Assembly (NCBI RefSeq): GCF_900167415.1
Contig: NZ_FUWU01000021.1
Location: forward strand, 1-52,383
DNA: 52,383 nucleotides
Direction: 5' to 3'
Source: Fibrobacter intestinalis
GTDB taxonomy: Bacteria > Fibrobacterota > Fibrobacteria > Fibrobacterales > Fibrobacteraceae
Shown: piece after piece, positions 15,957 to 24,731 of the stretch
How positions within the stretch are numbered: position 1 is the stretch's first letter
Layout of the letters: every line of letters begins with the position of its first letter
Notes under the pieces: model-generated
What the model was told of the DNA's origin: nothing
Databases searched by the model: none
The model's input: only the letters and a program-made list of their open reading frames with translations
Position numbers and translations under genes: made by a program

Positions 15957-17234
15957 TCATTCCTTCATGCGGATTTCAATATGCACTTCCTCTCGCCATT
16001 TTTTAATCAGCTCTCGCAATTTCTGGTCTTCCATATAATTGATGGCGAAGGTTTCCACTTTCATAAAGTCATCTTCCAACGTATAATCGCGAACCTGTTT
16101 CATATCTTCCAAGCGAAGCAGATGATAACCGTCCCCTGCCAAAAAAGGTTCAGAGACTTCTCCGACAGACAATTCCGAAACAATCGGTTGGAAAGTCGAA
16201 TCCACTTCTATTTTTTCCACCCAGCCCAGACTCCCGCCGTTAAAATTCGTCACCTTGTCCGAGCTGATTTTTTTTGCAGCTTCTTCAAAAAGCGAATCTG
16301 AAGAAAGCGCAGTCCGGAGCGAATCAGCAAGCTGCAAAACTCGAGCGGAATCCGCCGCCGTCGGAATCATCTGCAAAAGAATCATCGCCGTCCGAATACC
16401 GTCTTCCTTGCGCCCGATAACGCGGATGATATTCCAGCCCCGTTCCGTCAAAACCGGCTGAGGCGTGTAAGCTCCGTTATCCACCAATTTTACAGCACGC
16501 TCATAAGCCGGATCCAAAAGTCCCTTTTGAAAATACCCGATGTCGCCGCCCTTGTTCGCACTCGAATCCTGCGAATGCGCTTTGGCCAAAATTTCCCAGT
16601 TCATTCCATGATCCAGCGAATCGATTAGCAATTCCGCAAAACGACGAACAGAATCCACAACCGCCGAATCCGGGTGAATTTTCAAAGCGATATGCGCAAG
16701 TTTCATGCAGTTGTATTGGCGCGGGATGGAATCCTTATATTGCTCGTAAAAAGCGGCAACCTCTTTTCGGGTCGGCTTGATTCCACCGACGTAGCGCTGC
16801 CGAATGCGCCCGATGGTCATTTGTTCCCGAACTTGTTTCGCCAAATTTTCACGGTATTGAGCCATACTCATACCAAGCTGCGCACGGATCGCCCGCTCCA
16901 AAACAGCCATGCTGATATTTTGGCGAGCGGCCAGATTTTGCAAATGCTGCGTTACCCGCATTTCCACTTCGTCGTCGGAAATCTGGATGGAATCCCTGTC
17001 CACGCGAGAAAGCAAGACCTTGTCATCTATCAGCCTGTCTATCACAAAAGCGACCTGTTCTTTTTCAGAAAGCCCAGCCGCTTCAGCCGAATTCTGAAAC
17101 TGGTACAAATTCCCCATGACTTCGGAACGCATAATCGGCTTTCCATCGACAATGGCCGCAATCGATTCGAAAAGTTCCGGCGCGGCAAATGCTGTCGCAC
17201 ACAAAAAGAAAGGTACAATCCACTTGAATTTCAT
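15957..17234 (-). CDS. surA: Periplasmic chaperone / peptidyl-prolyl isomerase SurA-like
   Basis: SurA-type proteins escort outer-membrane barrels through the periplasm. This product has about 425 residues. The ATG at 17234 gives a signal peptide (MKFKWIVPFFLCATAFA) and has GGAGG upstream inside the end of the previous gene. The longer frame would add 26 positively charged residues before it and is not preferred. A SurA N-terminal domain (VDGKPIMRSEVM, then helices) precedes two parvulin/PpiC domains, at about residues 175-285 (with GGDIGYFQKG) and 290-390 (with GGSLGWVEK). It follows a PpiC-like lipoprotein gene by 7 bases and precedes ftsE by 6. Confidence 0.88.
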   Translation of the reverse strand: MKFKWIVPFFLCATAFAAPELFESIAAIVDGKPIMRSEVMGNLYQFQNSAEAAGLSEKEQVAFVIDRLIDDKVLLSRVDRDSIQISDDEVEMRVTQHLQNLAARQNISMAVLERAIRAQLGMSMAQYRENLAKQVREQMTIGRIRQRYVGGIKPTRKEVAAFYEQYKDSIPRQYNCMKLAHIALKIHPDSAVVDSVRRFAELLIDSLDHGMNWEILAKAHSQDSSANKGGDIGYFQKGLLDPAYERAVKLVDNGAYTPQPVLTERGWNIIRVIGRKEDGIRTAMILLQMIPTAADSARVLQLADSLRTALSSDSLFEEAAKKISSDKVTNFNGGSLGWVEKIEVDSTFQPIVSELSVGEVSEPFLAGDGYHLLRLEDMKQVRDYTLEDDFMKVETFAINYMEDQKLRELIKKWREEVHIEIRMKE

Positions 17235-17241
17235 AAAAGCC

Positions 17242-18057
17242 TCAATCCTCCGAAACGGTTTTGGCGATTTCTTCCGGATACACAAAAATAGCCTGCCGCT
17301 TTTTGATTTCATTTTTCAAAGAAGCAATGCTCTTTTTTCTTTTTTCATTGGCGGCAAGCGTCTGCGCCAGTTCCGCGACATCCGCAAACGGACGAACGCT
17401 TCCCGATGCGATTTTAGAAAGAACGATAACGCTCTTCAAATTTTTGCCGCAGGTCTTCGGCGGAGTAATTTTACCTACGGATAAAGTTTCCAAATCAACC
17501 CGCGGGCAATCCAATGGCAAAGTCTTGGTGGAATCAAAAATTTCCACATCCCGCAAAAGCCAATTTTTATGAGGAGCCTCTGCAATCGTCTTACGGGACG
17601 CGGGACCATAATACTGCCACGCGGTCTGTCCGCTCGCATAAGTGACCACTGCCAAATTGTAAATGCTGGAATCCAGCAGAAAATATTCCGGATTTTGCTC
17701 GTAAAAATCGATGGCCTCCGCTGTCGTCAGCGAAATCGTATCTACTGCCCTTGCAAAAAACGCATCCAAAACGATTTTCTTTTTCGCATCTTCTAGCAAA
17801 TTCTGTACTTCGGGCAATTTATCGACGCCCTCGGCCAAAGCCTGTTCATAAATCGACGCCCGCGAAAGCCAGCTTTCTACCCGAAGAAATTTTTCATCCT
17901 GCGAAAGCGAATCCCAAGTTTCATCCTTCCGCATTTCGGACAATTTCAATTCTGAATTTTCTACGCGCGCAAGCGTCGGATCCGAAGCGTCATCCGAGAC
18001 CTTACAGGCCGAAACGCTTAAAATCAAAGCCATCAAAATTAAAAAATAAAAACGCAT
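17242..18057 (-). CDS. SurA/PpiC-like lipoprotein
   Basis: This 271-residue lipoprotein has the lipobox SVSAC with C18 as the lipid site. The helical first part (LARVENSELKLSEM, then IYEQALAEGVD) resembles the N-terminal chaperone domain of SurA/PrsA proteins, including the typical YEQNPEYF segment. A complete parvulin active site is not evident, so it probably acts as a holdase and not as an isomerase. It is the first gene of a three-gene run with surA and ftsE, which supports a role in envelope protein folding. The family assignment is moderate. Confidence 0.7.
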   Translation of the reverse strand: MRFYFLILMALILSVSACKVSDDASDPTLARVENSELKLSEMRKDETWDSLSQDEKFLRVESWLSRASIYEQALAEGVDKLPEVQNLLEDAKKKIVLDAFFARAVDTISLTTAEAIDFYEQNPEYFLLDSSIYNLAVVTYASGQTAWQYYGPASRKTIAEAPHKNWLLRDVEIFDSTKTLPLDCPRVDLETLSVGKITPPKTCGKNLKSVIVLSKIASGSVRPFADVAELAQTLAANEKRKKSIASLKNEIKKRQAIFVYPEEIAKTVSED

Positions 18058-18083
18058 TTGCCTTAAATTAGAAAATTTATCCT

Positions 18084-21000
18084 TCAGCGATTTTTAAAGC
18101 GTTCCCGAAGTTTCAAAAGATCGGACATTTCCACCTTTTCTTCTGGGGCTTGCGCCAGAATGGATCGTTTAAAACGCAGAAGTTCAAAATTTTCCAACAG
18201 AATTTGCAAAGCAAGCGCCGATTCAAAGCGTTCGCTTTCCGTTCGAGTTTTTTCTGCACAGGCAAACGCTTCCCGCGCTTTTTTTAGTTCGTGTTCTTTC
18301 AAAAAGCGCCCTGAAAAATACGGAGAGAAACTTTCACGAAAACTCTTTGCCGACGGCAAAGGCAAAGCCATTTCTTCCCCGCTATTTTCCCGGAAAATTT
18401 CCCCTTGCAAAAACGCCGCAATGCGTCGAATCCGAAAATAGAGAGAATCTTCAGCGGAGAGTACAGAAGCCAAGCGCAACAAAGAATCCGAAACTTTTGC
18501 GCCCTTGCGAAAGCCGGCAAAGGCTTCCCGAAAAACGTCCCAAGCCTTCACAAAAGCCGAAACGCCGAGATACGCCGAATCCGAAACAAAGCGAAGCAGC
18601 CCTTCTCGAGACGCATTTTCCTCATTTGTCCGATGCGAAGAAATATCCGAAAAGGACCGCACTTTATGCGACCGGGCGAATTCAATTCCCGAAAAACGGG
18701 GAAGCGACAATTCCAATCTTTCGATTCCAAATTTTTCCTTTTCCTCTTTTGTCATCGCCAAAAGGGAGCGCAACGCAAAAGTCGATTCTTCTCGCCGGTT
18801 CAAAAAAACAAATCGAGATTCAAACAAGGATTTCAAAGGCGAATCTTCCACTCCAACGCCAGAAATTCTCCGGTAGAATTTCTGCCAGAACTCCGCTTCA
18901 GAAAGCGACATCGCCCGAACACCTTCAGGGCACCAAGCATACGCCACTCCGAGTACCGATAGCGAAAGGGCGCAAGGAGAAACGAGCGCGCGCACCGCAT
19001 CAAAAAAGGTGCAAACTCCCCATTCCGGTGAAAGTTCCAGCGAAAATTTTTCAGAATATGCCGACGAATAAATCGACAAATGCAGCCGCAAATGATGTTC
19101 GTTCTGCGGATTCAACACCGGCAAACTTCCCTCCGTTTCTCCCCAATTCCGATACGCTTCATAAAGGGAAATCAACGGGGATTTTTGCGGATTTCTTTCT
19201 AATGCATCCACAAAGCTATCGTCCAATTCCTCTTTTTTGGAGTCCAGCCTCTTACGTTCCGACTTGGGCAATTCACGCAAAAACGATTCCAATATCCAGA
19301 AACGCCATTTTAAAATTTCATGCGCTAAAATCGCCGGAGAAAGCTGCGGTAAAAAATCCGCGGGGATTTCCAAAGACAATCCGTCCCATGACTTGCTCGA
19401 ATCAAAAACCAGCTCCGCACGAATCTGACGGTTGAGAATTTTTTCAAATTCCACGACTCCGCCCAATTTGGCATTTTTTTTGTCTTCTAAAATCTGGGTG
19501 ATTTTTTTCCTATGTAGCGCGTCCATCACCGGATTATTGTGAAAAGCTTCAATATGCTCCACTCCCGCTTCTGAAGCGCTTATCCAATCCGCCTCGTTGT
19601 AACGTAAAGCCTTGTCCGAATTTTTTTCGATGAAATCCTTCAGCGTCTGCAACGAAAAAACGCCGGGAGCCCTATCCATCAAATAGTCCACCTGCAAATC
19701 TTCGGAAGGGCAAATTCCCCACCGCCGCTGCCTAGCTTCGGTCGCCCGAAGTGCCGAAAGTACGCGCTGATTATGCTCCATAAACGGAAACGGCGTCGGC
19801 ATATCGCCTTCTACAACCGCTTCTAAAAAGAAAATTCGCGCGGCCTCTTTAGCATCCACTCGCCCATAATCCACGCGGCGAGAACGGGAAAGCACCATGC
19901 CCCGAAAAGAAACCTCCTCCAATGCTTCCACAAAACCGCGCACCGAATTCCACTTGGGATCAAACCAACGATACGAGCAAAAATCCTTGGCGACTTTGAT
20001 AATCCATTCGGGTAAAATTTCCGCCGATTTATTCAAAAAGACGCGACTTGTTTCCCGAACTTCTGCAGACACCACAAACTCAGGAAACTTCCCGGCCAGA
20101 TCGCTACCCGGAAAAAGATAAGCGTCTTTTCCACCCACCAGCCGATAGCATCCATTATCCCGATCGCGCTGCGCGACGCCGCCTAAAAACCCAGAAAGAA
20201 GCGTAATGTGCAAACTGTCCCGATGAAAAGAATTGAAAGGACAAACATAGGATTCAAAATGCGTTTTTAAAATTCGGGAAAACTGTTCGTATAAATCCAT
20301 CCATTCCCGGCAACGCAAAAAATGCAGATAGTTCTTTTCGCAATACTTGCGCAGAGAATTCCAGCTGGTTCCATTCCACTCCCGGCAAAATGCGTTCCAT
20401 TCCGCCAAGTAGCAAAGGAAATCGCTTTTGTGTCCGCCCAGGGATTTATGTTTCCGGCGAGCCTTTTCCCGGCCTTCGTCATCCGAAGGATACAGCCGCG
20501 GGTCCTGAATGGAAAGTGCCGAACAGACAATTATCGCCGGCTGTAAAACGCCCAAACGCCTCGCCCGAAGCAAAACCGCCGAAAGCGTCGCGTCCATGGG
20601 CAAGTGAGACATTTCGATTCCCAGCGGCGTCACGCGGGCATCCCGCTCCACTCCCGAAAGCGCCCCCAGTTCAAACAGGGTTTTGTACGCCCCTCGAAAA
20701 GCGGAGCGCGGCGGCGGCTGAATAAAAGGAAAATCCTCCACAGAAAGCCCCAAACTGCGCAGCTGCAAAACCACATTCGAAAGATTGGAACGCCGGATTT
20801 CCGGCTCCGTAAATTCTTCCCTGCTTTCAAAATCCTCTTGCGTGTAAAGGCGAACACAGATACCGGGCTTTACACGTCCCGCCCTTCCCGTTCTTTGACG
20901 AGCGCTCGCCTGTGATATTTTTTCGACAGGCAACCCCTGAATCCGATTTTGCGGGCTGTAACGAGAAACCCGCGCCATGCCTGAATCTACGACATAAGCA

Positions 21001-21899
21001 ATGCCGGGAATCGTCAAAGATGTTTCGGCAATGTTTGTCGCTAGCACTATCCGGACCTTGCCCGAATTTTTGAAAACCCTTTTCTGTTCCTGCGGGCTCA
21101 TCCGACCGAACAGAGGAAGAATCTCGAATTTAGATTCGTCCATTTTCGAGAGCAGTTCCGCTTGCAAATCCTGGATGTCCCTTTCCGTCGGCAAAAAGCA
21201 GAGCAGATTATCCTTGCCAACCGTCTCCTCCAAAGCGATTATTGCATCGCGAGCTTCTTCGACCAAACCGGAATCTCCACGGCTTTTGGAATCATTTTGC
21301 TGCGGATCCGCAAAAACAACTTGCACCGGGAACATTCGTCCTTCCGCTTCAAGAACGGCGGAATTTTCATAGAATTTTTCAAACAGTTTCGCATCCAAAG
21401 TGGCACTGGCAATCACCAAACGAAAATCGGGCCGATTCCGGAGGACATCCTTGAAAATGCCAAGCAGAATGTCGATATTCAGCGAACGCTCGTGCGCCTC
21501 ATCGATTAAAATCGCCGAATACATTTGGAACAGCCTGTCCCGCCGAAACTCCTGCAACAGAATGCCATCCGTCATCACTTTAAGAGGCGCATCCTTCGGC
21601 CCCTCTTCCAAAAAACGGATTCGGGTCGAAACCAGCGATTCGTCCTTCAGCTCTTCCCGCAACCTGTCCGCAATGGACATCGCAGCCAGACGGCGAGGTT
21701 CCGTCACGCCGATTCTTCCCTTTTCCGCAAGTCCGCTTTCCAGCAGAAATTTAGGCACCTGCGTCGATTTGCCGGAACCGGTATCCGCCTTCACAATCAC
21801 CACCTGGTGATTTTTCAGTAATTCCAAAAACTCTTCCCGCTTTTTAACAACGGGAAGATCGGGATATTCAATGGGAGCTTTCAAAAAATCCAACGCCAT
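18084..21899 (-). CDS. hrpA: ATP-dependent RNA helicase HrpA (DEAH)
   Basis: HrpA is a DEAH-box helicase; in E. coli it acts on mRNA and on collided ribosomes. The protein is about 1271 residues, near the family's ~1300. Visible motifs are GSGKSTQ (motif I, ~41-47), DEAHER (II), SATLD (III), the TNIAETS region (V) and QRTGRAGR (VI). The helicase-associated part and the long C-terminal DUF3418-type region follow. The ATG at 21899 is chosen; a TTG four codons upstream would also be in frame, but neither has a strong ribosome site. A zinc-ribbon gene lies ~45 bases upstream on the same strand. Confidence 0.93.
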   Translation of the reverse strand: MALDFLKAPIEYPDLPVVKKREEFLELLKNHQVVIVKADTGSGKSTQVPKFLLESGLAEKGRIGVTEPRRLAAMSIADRLREELKDESLVSTRIRFLEEGPKDAPLKVMTDGILLQEFRRDRLFQMYSAILIDEAHERSLNIDILLGIFKDVLRNRPDFRLVIASATLDAKLFEKFYENSAVLEAEGRMFPVQVVFADPQQNDSKSRGDSGLVEEARDAIIALEETVGKDNLLCFLPTERDIQDLQAELLSKMDESKFEILPLFGRMSPQEQKRVFKNSGKVRIVLATNIAETSLTIPGIAYVVDSGMARVSRYSPQNRIQGLPVEKISQASARQRTGRAGRVKPGICVRLYTQEDFESREEFTEPEIRRSNLSNVVLQLRSLGLSVEDFPFIQPPPRSAFRGAYKTLFELGALSGVERDARVTPLGIEMSHLPMDATLSAVLLRARRLGVLQPAIIVCSALSIQDPRLYPSDDEGREKARRKHKSLGGHKSDFLCYLAEWNAFCREWNGTSWNSLRKYCEKNYLHFLRCREWMDLYEQFSRILKTHFESYVCPFNSFHRDSLHITLLSGFLGGVAQRDRDNGCYRLVGGKDAYLFPGSDLAGKFPEFVVSAEVRETSRVFLNKSAEILPEWIIKVAKDFCSYRWFDPKWNSVRGFVEALEEVSFRGMVLSRSRRVDYGRVDAKEAARIFFLEAVVEGDMPTPFPFMEHNQRVLSALRATEARQRRWGICPSEDLQVDYLMDRAPGVFSLQTLKDFIEKNSDKALRYNEADWISASEAGVEHIEAFHNNPVMDALHRKKITQILEDKKNAKLGGVVEFEKILNRQIRAELVFDSSKSWDGLSLEIPADFLPQLSPAILAHEILKWRFWILESFLRELPKSERKRLDSKKEELDDSFVDALERNPQKSPLISLYEAYRNWGETEGSLPVLNPQNEHHLRLHLSIYSSAYSEKFSLELSPEWGVCTFFDAVRALVSPCALSLSVLGVAYAWCPEGVRAMSLSEAEFWQKFYRRISGVGVEDSPLKSLFESRFVFLNRREESTFALRSLLAMTKEEKEKFGIERLELSLPRFSGIEFARSHKVRSFSDISSHRTNEENASREGLLRFVSDSAYLGVSAFVKAWDVFREAFAGFRKGAKVSDSLLRLASVLSAEDSLYFRIRRIAAFLQGEIFRENSGEEMALPLPSAKSFRESFSPYFSGRFLKEHELKKAREAFACAEKTRTESERFESALALQILLENFELLRFKRSILAQAPEEKVEMSDLLKLRERFKNR

Positions 21900-21944
21900 T
21901 TTAATAAACAAGGGCGCACAAGCACCCGACCAAAAAATTCCGGA

Positions 21945-22355
21945 TTACATTCTATCGATAAATTCGGAAACATCCTTGCAGGTTTCCAAATCGATTTGCA
22001 GATTGTCCACATCTTCCTGCGTGATTTTATCGGAACGAAGCGCAACATCTTCGGACGCAGGCACCTCCCGATTTTCCGACGGGATTGAATTTTGCAATTC
22101 CCGCAAGTGCTCCGTCAGCGAGAGCGTTTCTCGACGCAATTCGACACTTTCCCGCAAGACGTCCACGACGCGGCTCAAACGTTTCCGCAAAGACTGAAAC
22201 TCTTCTCGATCCAATTCAAAAACATCGCCGTCCATCATCATCAACGGAGCTTTGCAACGCCCGCAGACACAGAGCATCAGCGCGCTTTTCTTCCCGCAGA
22301 CAGAAACTTCCATTTCGTTTCCACAACAAGGGCACTTGATATGCATTTCTTCCAT
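21945..22355 (-). CDS. Zinc-ribbon protein, function unknown
   Basis: The 136-residue protein opens with a CPCC pair (C8, C10, C11) and a CVCGRC group (C29, C31, C34), which together should bind zinc as a ribbon. The rest is a charged helix, probably a coiled coil (residues ~55-90, with many Arg, Glu and Leu), and an acidic tail. Such proteins often bind nucleic acids or other proteins. It precedes hrpA by 45 bases on the same strand. A start at the ATG three codons downstream is also possible. No named family is recognised. Confidence 0.65.
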   Translation of the reverse strand: MEEMHIKCPCCGNEMEVSVCGKKSALMLCVCGRCKAPLMMMDGDVFELDREEFQSLRKRLSRVVDVLRESVELRRETLSLTEHLRELQNSIPSENREVPASEDVALRSDKITQEDVDNLQIDLETCKDVSEFIDRM

Positions 22356-22420
22356 ATTTCCCTAATATACTTATTTCCAGCGCGGTAAGTGCCGCCTCTT
22401 CAAAACAATTCCACTCCCTT

Positions 22421-22460
22421 TAAAAACAAAAACCGCAAAGGGAAAATTCCTCTTTGCGGC
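22421..22460 (-). terminator. Intrinsic terminator of the DUF3332 gene
   Basis: CCGCAAAG (22433-22440) pairs with CTTTGCGG (22452-22459). On the minus strand the hairpin is followed by TTTTTGTTTTT, which makes a textbook rho-independent terminator 20 bases after the stop codon. Confidence 0.9.
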
Positions 22461-22480
22461 CTGTTTCAAGTTCTTGTAAA

Positions 22481-22915
22481 TTACTTGACTTCGTACTGGG
22501 CGACAACCTGACCGTTGGCATCGAGAGCGCGGATGACGTCGGCATCACGTTCGAGAGTGAGGTTCGCCTTGTTGCCCTGGACGTCGGTGATTTCCATGGA
22601 GAGGGAACCGTCGGCGTTCTTCACAGCGGCGACCTGGTTGCCCTGAGCGTCTTTTTCATAATAGGTATCGCCCTGAGCAATCGGATTCGAACCGGTCCAG
22701 AATTCCACGGTGTTGAGGACGAGACCATCAACCAGACCAATGCAAATCGGATAAACCGGAATCACCCACATCAAGAAGTGGACGCAGGAATTGAGCCACT
22801 TGTTGCCCAAAGTGCCGTTCCAGTCATAGATTTTTTTGGTGAGCCCATAGCTACCGTAGCAAGCAGTCAAAGAAAATGCAGCGGCAAGACCGAGAGCAAT
22901 GAGACCTTTTTTCAT
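22481..22915 (-). CDS. DUF3332 family lipoprotein
   Basis: This 144-residue protein has the lipobox SLTAC with C19 and the family pattern GLTKKIYDWNGTLGNKWLNS, a hydrophobic segment (VHFLMWVIPVYPICIGLVDGL), then NTVEFWTGSNPIA. The role of the family is not known. The gene is single, with a strong terminator after it and a 267-base gap before it that is shared with the divergent sugar-binding-like gene. Codon use is regular (many preferred codons), which may mean high expression. Confidence 0.88.
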   Translation of the reverse strand: MKKGLIALGLAAAFSLTACYGSYGLTKKIYDWNGTLGNKWLNSCVHFLMWVIPVYPICIGLVDGLVLNTVEFWTGSNPIAQGDTYYEKDAQGNQVAAVKNADGSLSMEITDVQGNKANLTLERDADVIRALDANGQVVAQYEVK

Positions 22916-23019
22916 TTCGAACTCCTTAGTTTAAGTGATAGTTTTGCTGTAAATTATAGAAAAAAATCAAAAATTCTTATCCTTCTCCATTTTTTTGTTT
23001 CGCTACGGCCCCTATTCTA

Positions 23020-23033
23020 GTGACACGAGTCAC
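23020..23033. promoter_or_regulatory. Inverted repeat in a divergent promoter region
   Basis: GTGAC-ACGA-GTCAC is a perfect 5-bp inverted repeat between two divergent genes (22915 minus, 23183 plus). It could be an operator or a small hairpin. No partner site was found. Confidence 0.3.
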
Positions 23034-23182
23034 ATTTTTTGATTTTTCCTTTTTTCCAACTCCAAAAGCCATAAAATCCGGCTATAAAAACAATTTTTGC
23101 GATAATCAAAGCCTCTTTCATATATTAAATTAAATACATCCTGCCGAGTTCCTCTTTAGGATGTTTTAGGAGTTTATCGGAA

Positions 23183-24709
23183 ATGTTTTTAAAATTATTT
23201 GCGCATTCGTTCCTTTTTTTCACCCTGGCCTTCGGAACGCTTTTTGCGGCTCCTCTTGAAGTTTGGATTATGCCAAACGGAGCCAATCCACAAGGAATGC
23301 TGGAACAAAGACTTGCCCTTTTTGAAAAAGAAACCGGCTTGAAAACCAAGGTCGTCGTTTTGGACTGGGGCGAAGCGTGGAGCACCATCACCCACACCCT
23401 TGAAGGCAAAGCCGAAGCTCCCGCCGTTCTCCAACTTGGAACAACTTGGGTTTCCTACTTTGCATCCCGCGGGCAACTGGCGTCCCTCGATCCCATTTTG
23501 AATAAAATTCAACCGGAGCGTTTTGTCAAAGCCAGCTGGAATACAACAGGAACCGATGGAGATCCGTCCATCTATTCCGTCCCCTGGTTTATCGATGTCC
23601 GGGCGCTGCTCGCCAACAAAGCCATCTTAAAGCTAGCGGGCATTTCCGCAGAAGATGTCGCGACTTACGAAGGCTTTTGCAAATCCCTGAAAAAAATCAA
23701 CGATGCCAAAATTCTACGCAAGGATGGATCCAAAGTCAAAGCTTACGCATTTCCGGGCAAAAGCGACTGGAACATTCCCCATAATTTCGCCCCCTGGATC
23801 TGGTCCGCCGGCGGAAGCTTCGTCCTCAAAGACGAAAAGGGCAAATGGCATTCCAACTTGATGGATCCGCAAACCATCACGGGAATCGCTTCCTATCTGA
23901 ATTTTATTTTAGACTCTCTGGTCAATAAAACCAGCCTTCGCGACAATACCGCCCAAGTGGTTCAGCGTTTTAACAGCGGCGAAGTCGCCTTCATTCTGAA
24001 CACCACCGAGTTGGTTGCGCAAACCCGTTACAAGGCAGCGGAAGGCGGTCTCGCCTCTTCGCAAATCAGCGCCGATGGAATCGAAATGATGCAGGTCCCC
24101 ATGGGCAAGGCCGGCAGCATCTGCTTTATCGGGGGGAGCAATCTGGCGATTCCCCGTTCCAAGGCGAACGACCCTAACGCCGCCAAACTGCTTCGCTTCC
24201 TGCTACGCGACGACAATTTAGACGCCTATACCAAGCAAATCGGCTTTTTGCCTCCCGTCAAGGAAGTGCTTGAAGACTGGGCAAAAGATTCGGCATATCA
24301 AATCCTCATAAGCTTGCTGGACAACGGGAAAAATTACCCGAACATCCCGGAATGGACTTTAATCGAAGGCACTCTGGTCAATCTATTCAGCGACATCTGG
24401 AGTATGCTTGACATCGGCGGGCTCTATTCCGAAGAGGCCGTTTACAGTACTCTCCTTACCTACAATCAAAAAATCAACGATATTCTTCATGCTCCAACAG
24501 GAAGCAGCCCGCCCCTTCGCCTCGACGAATTTTTAAAAATTTGGAACGCCGCTACAGAGCTGCTTCCCACCCAAATCTCGTCCGGCGAAAATTCCAGCGC
24601 ATCCCCGGCAGAAGATTCGGGGAACTTCCATAAAATCGGCATCTCGATTTTCGTATTCCTCTTGGCGGTATTCTCGAGCTTCATCTTCACTTATATGAGA
24701 AAACGCTAA
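23183..24709 (+). CDS. Membrane-anchored sugar-binding-like protein
   Basis: This 508-residue protein has a signal peptide (to about residue 22), then a family 1 extracellular solute-binding fold (opening LEVWIMPNGANPQ and QRLALFEKETG, with PWFIDVRALLANK and WSAGGSF further on). Unlike transport proteins of this family, it ends in a membrane helix at ~485-504 followed by a short basic tail (YMRKR), so it should be tied to the inner membrane facing the periplasm. No ABC permease or ATPase is near. A diguanylate cyclase with a periplasmic sensor starts 22 bases later, so it probably senses a ligand and does not feed transport. That role is inferred. AGGAG lies upstream of the ATG. Confidence 0.8.
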   Translation: MFLKLFAHSFLFFTLAFGTLFAAPLEVWIMPNGANPQGMLEQRLALFEKETGLKTKVVVLDWGEAWSTITHTLEGKAEAPAVLQLGTTWVSYFASRGQLASLDPILNKIQPERFVKASWNTTGTDGDPSIYSVPWFIDVRALLANKAILKLAGISAEDVATYEGFCKSLKKINDAKILRKDGSKVKAYAFPGKSDWNIPHNFAPWIWSAGGSFVLKDEKGKWHSNLMDPQTITGIASYLNFILDSLVNKTSLRDNTAQVVQRFNSGEVAFILNTTELVAQTRYKAAEGGLASSQISADGIEMMQVPMGKAGSICFIGGSNLAIPRSKANDPNAAKLLRFLLRDDNLDAYTKQIGFLPPVKEVLEDWAKDSAYQILISLLDNGKNYPNIPEWTLIEGTLVNLFSDIWSMLDIGGLYSEEAVYSTLLTYNQKINDILHAPTGSSPPLRLDEFLKIWNAATELLPTQISSGENSSASPAEDSGNFHKIGISIFVFLLAVFSSFIFTYMRKR

Positions 24710-24731
24710 CCATTGTCCTCCGAAAAGTCCT

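Noticed and set aside
22680-22700. GGTTCGAATCC on the minus strand, like a tRNA T-loop
   Set aside because: It lies inside the well-supported DUF3332 gene (WTGSNP codons), and no acceptor or anticodon stem could be formed around it.
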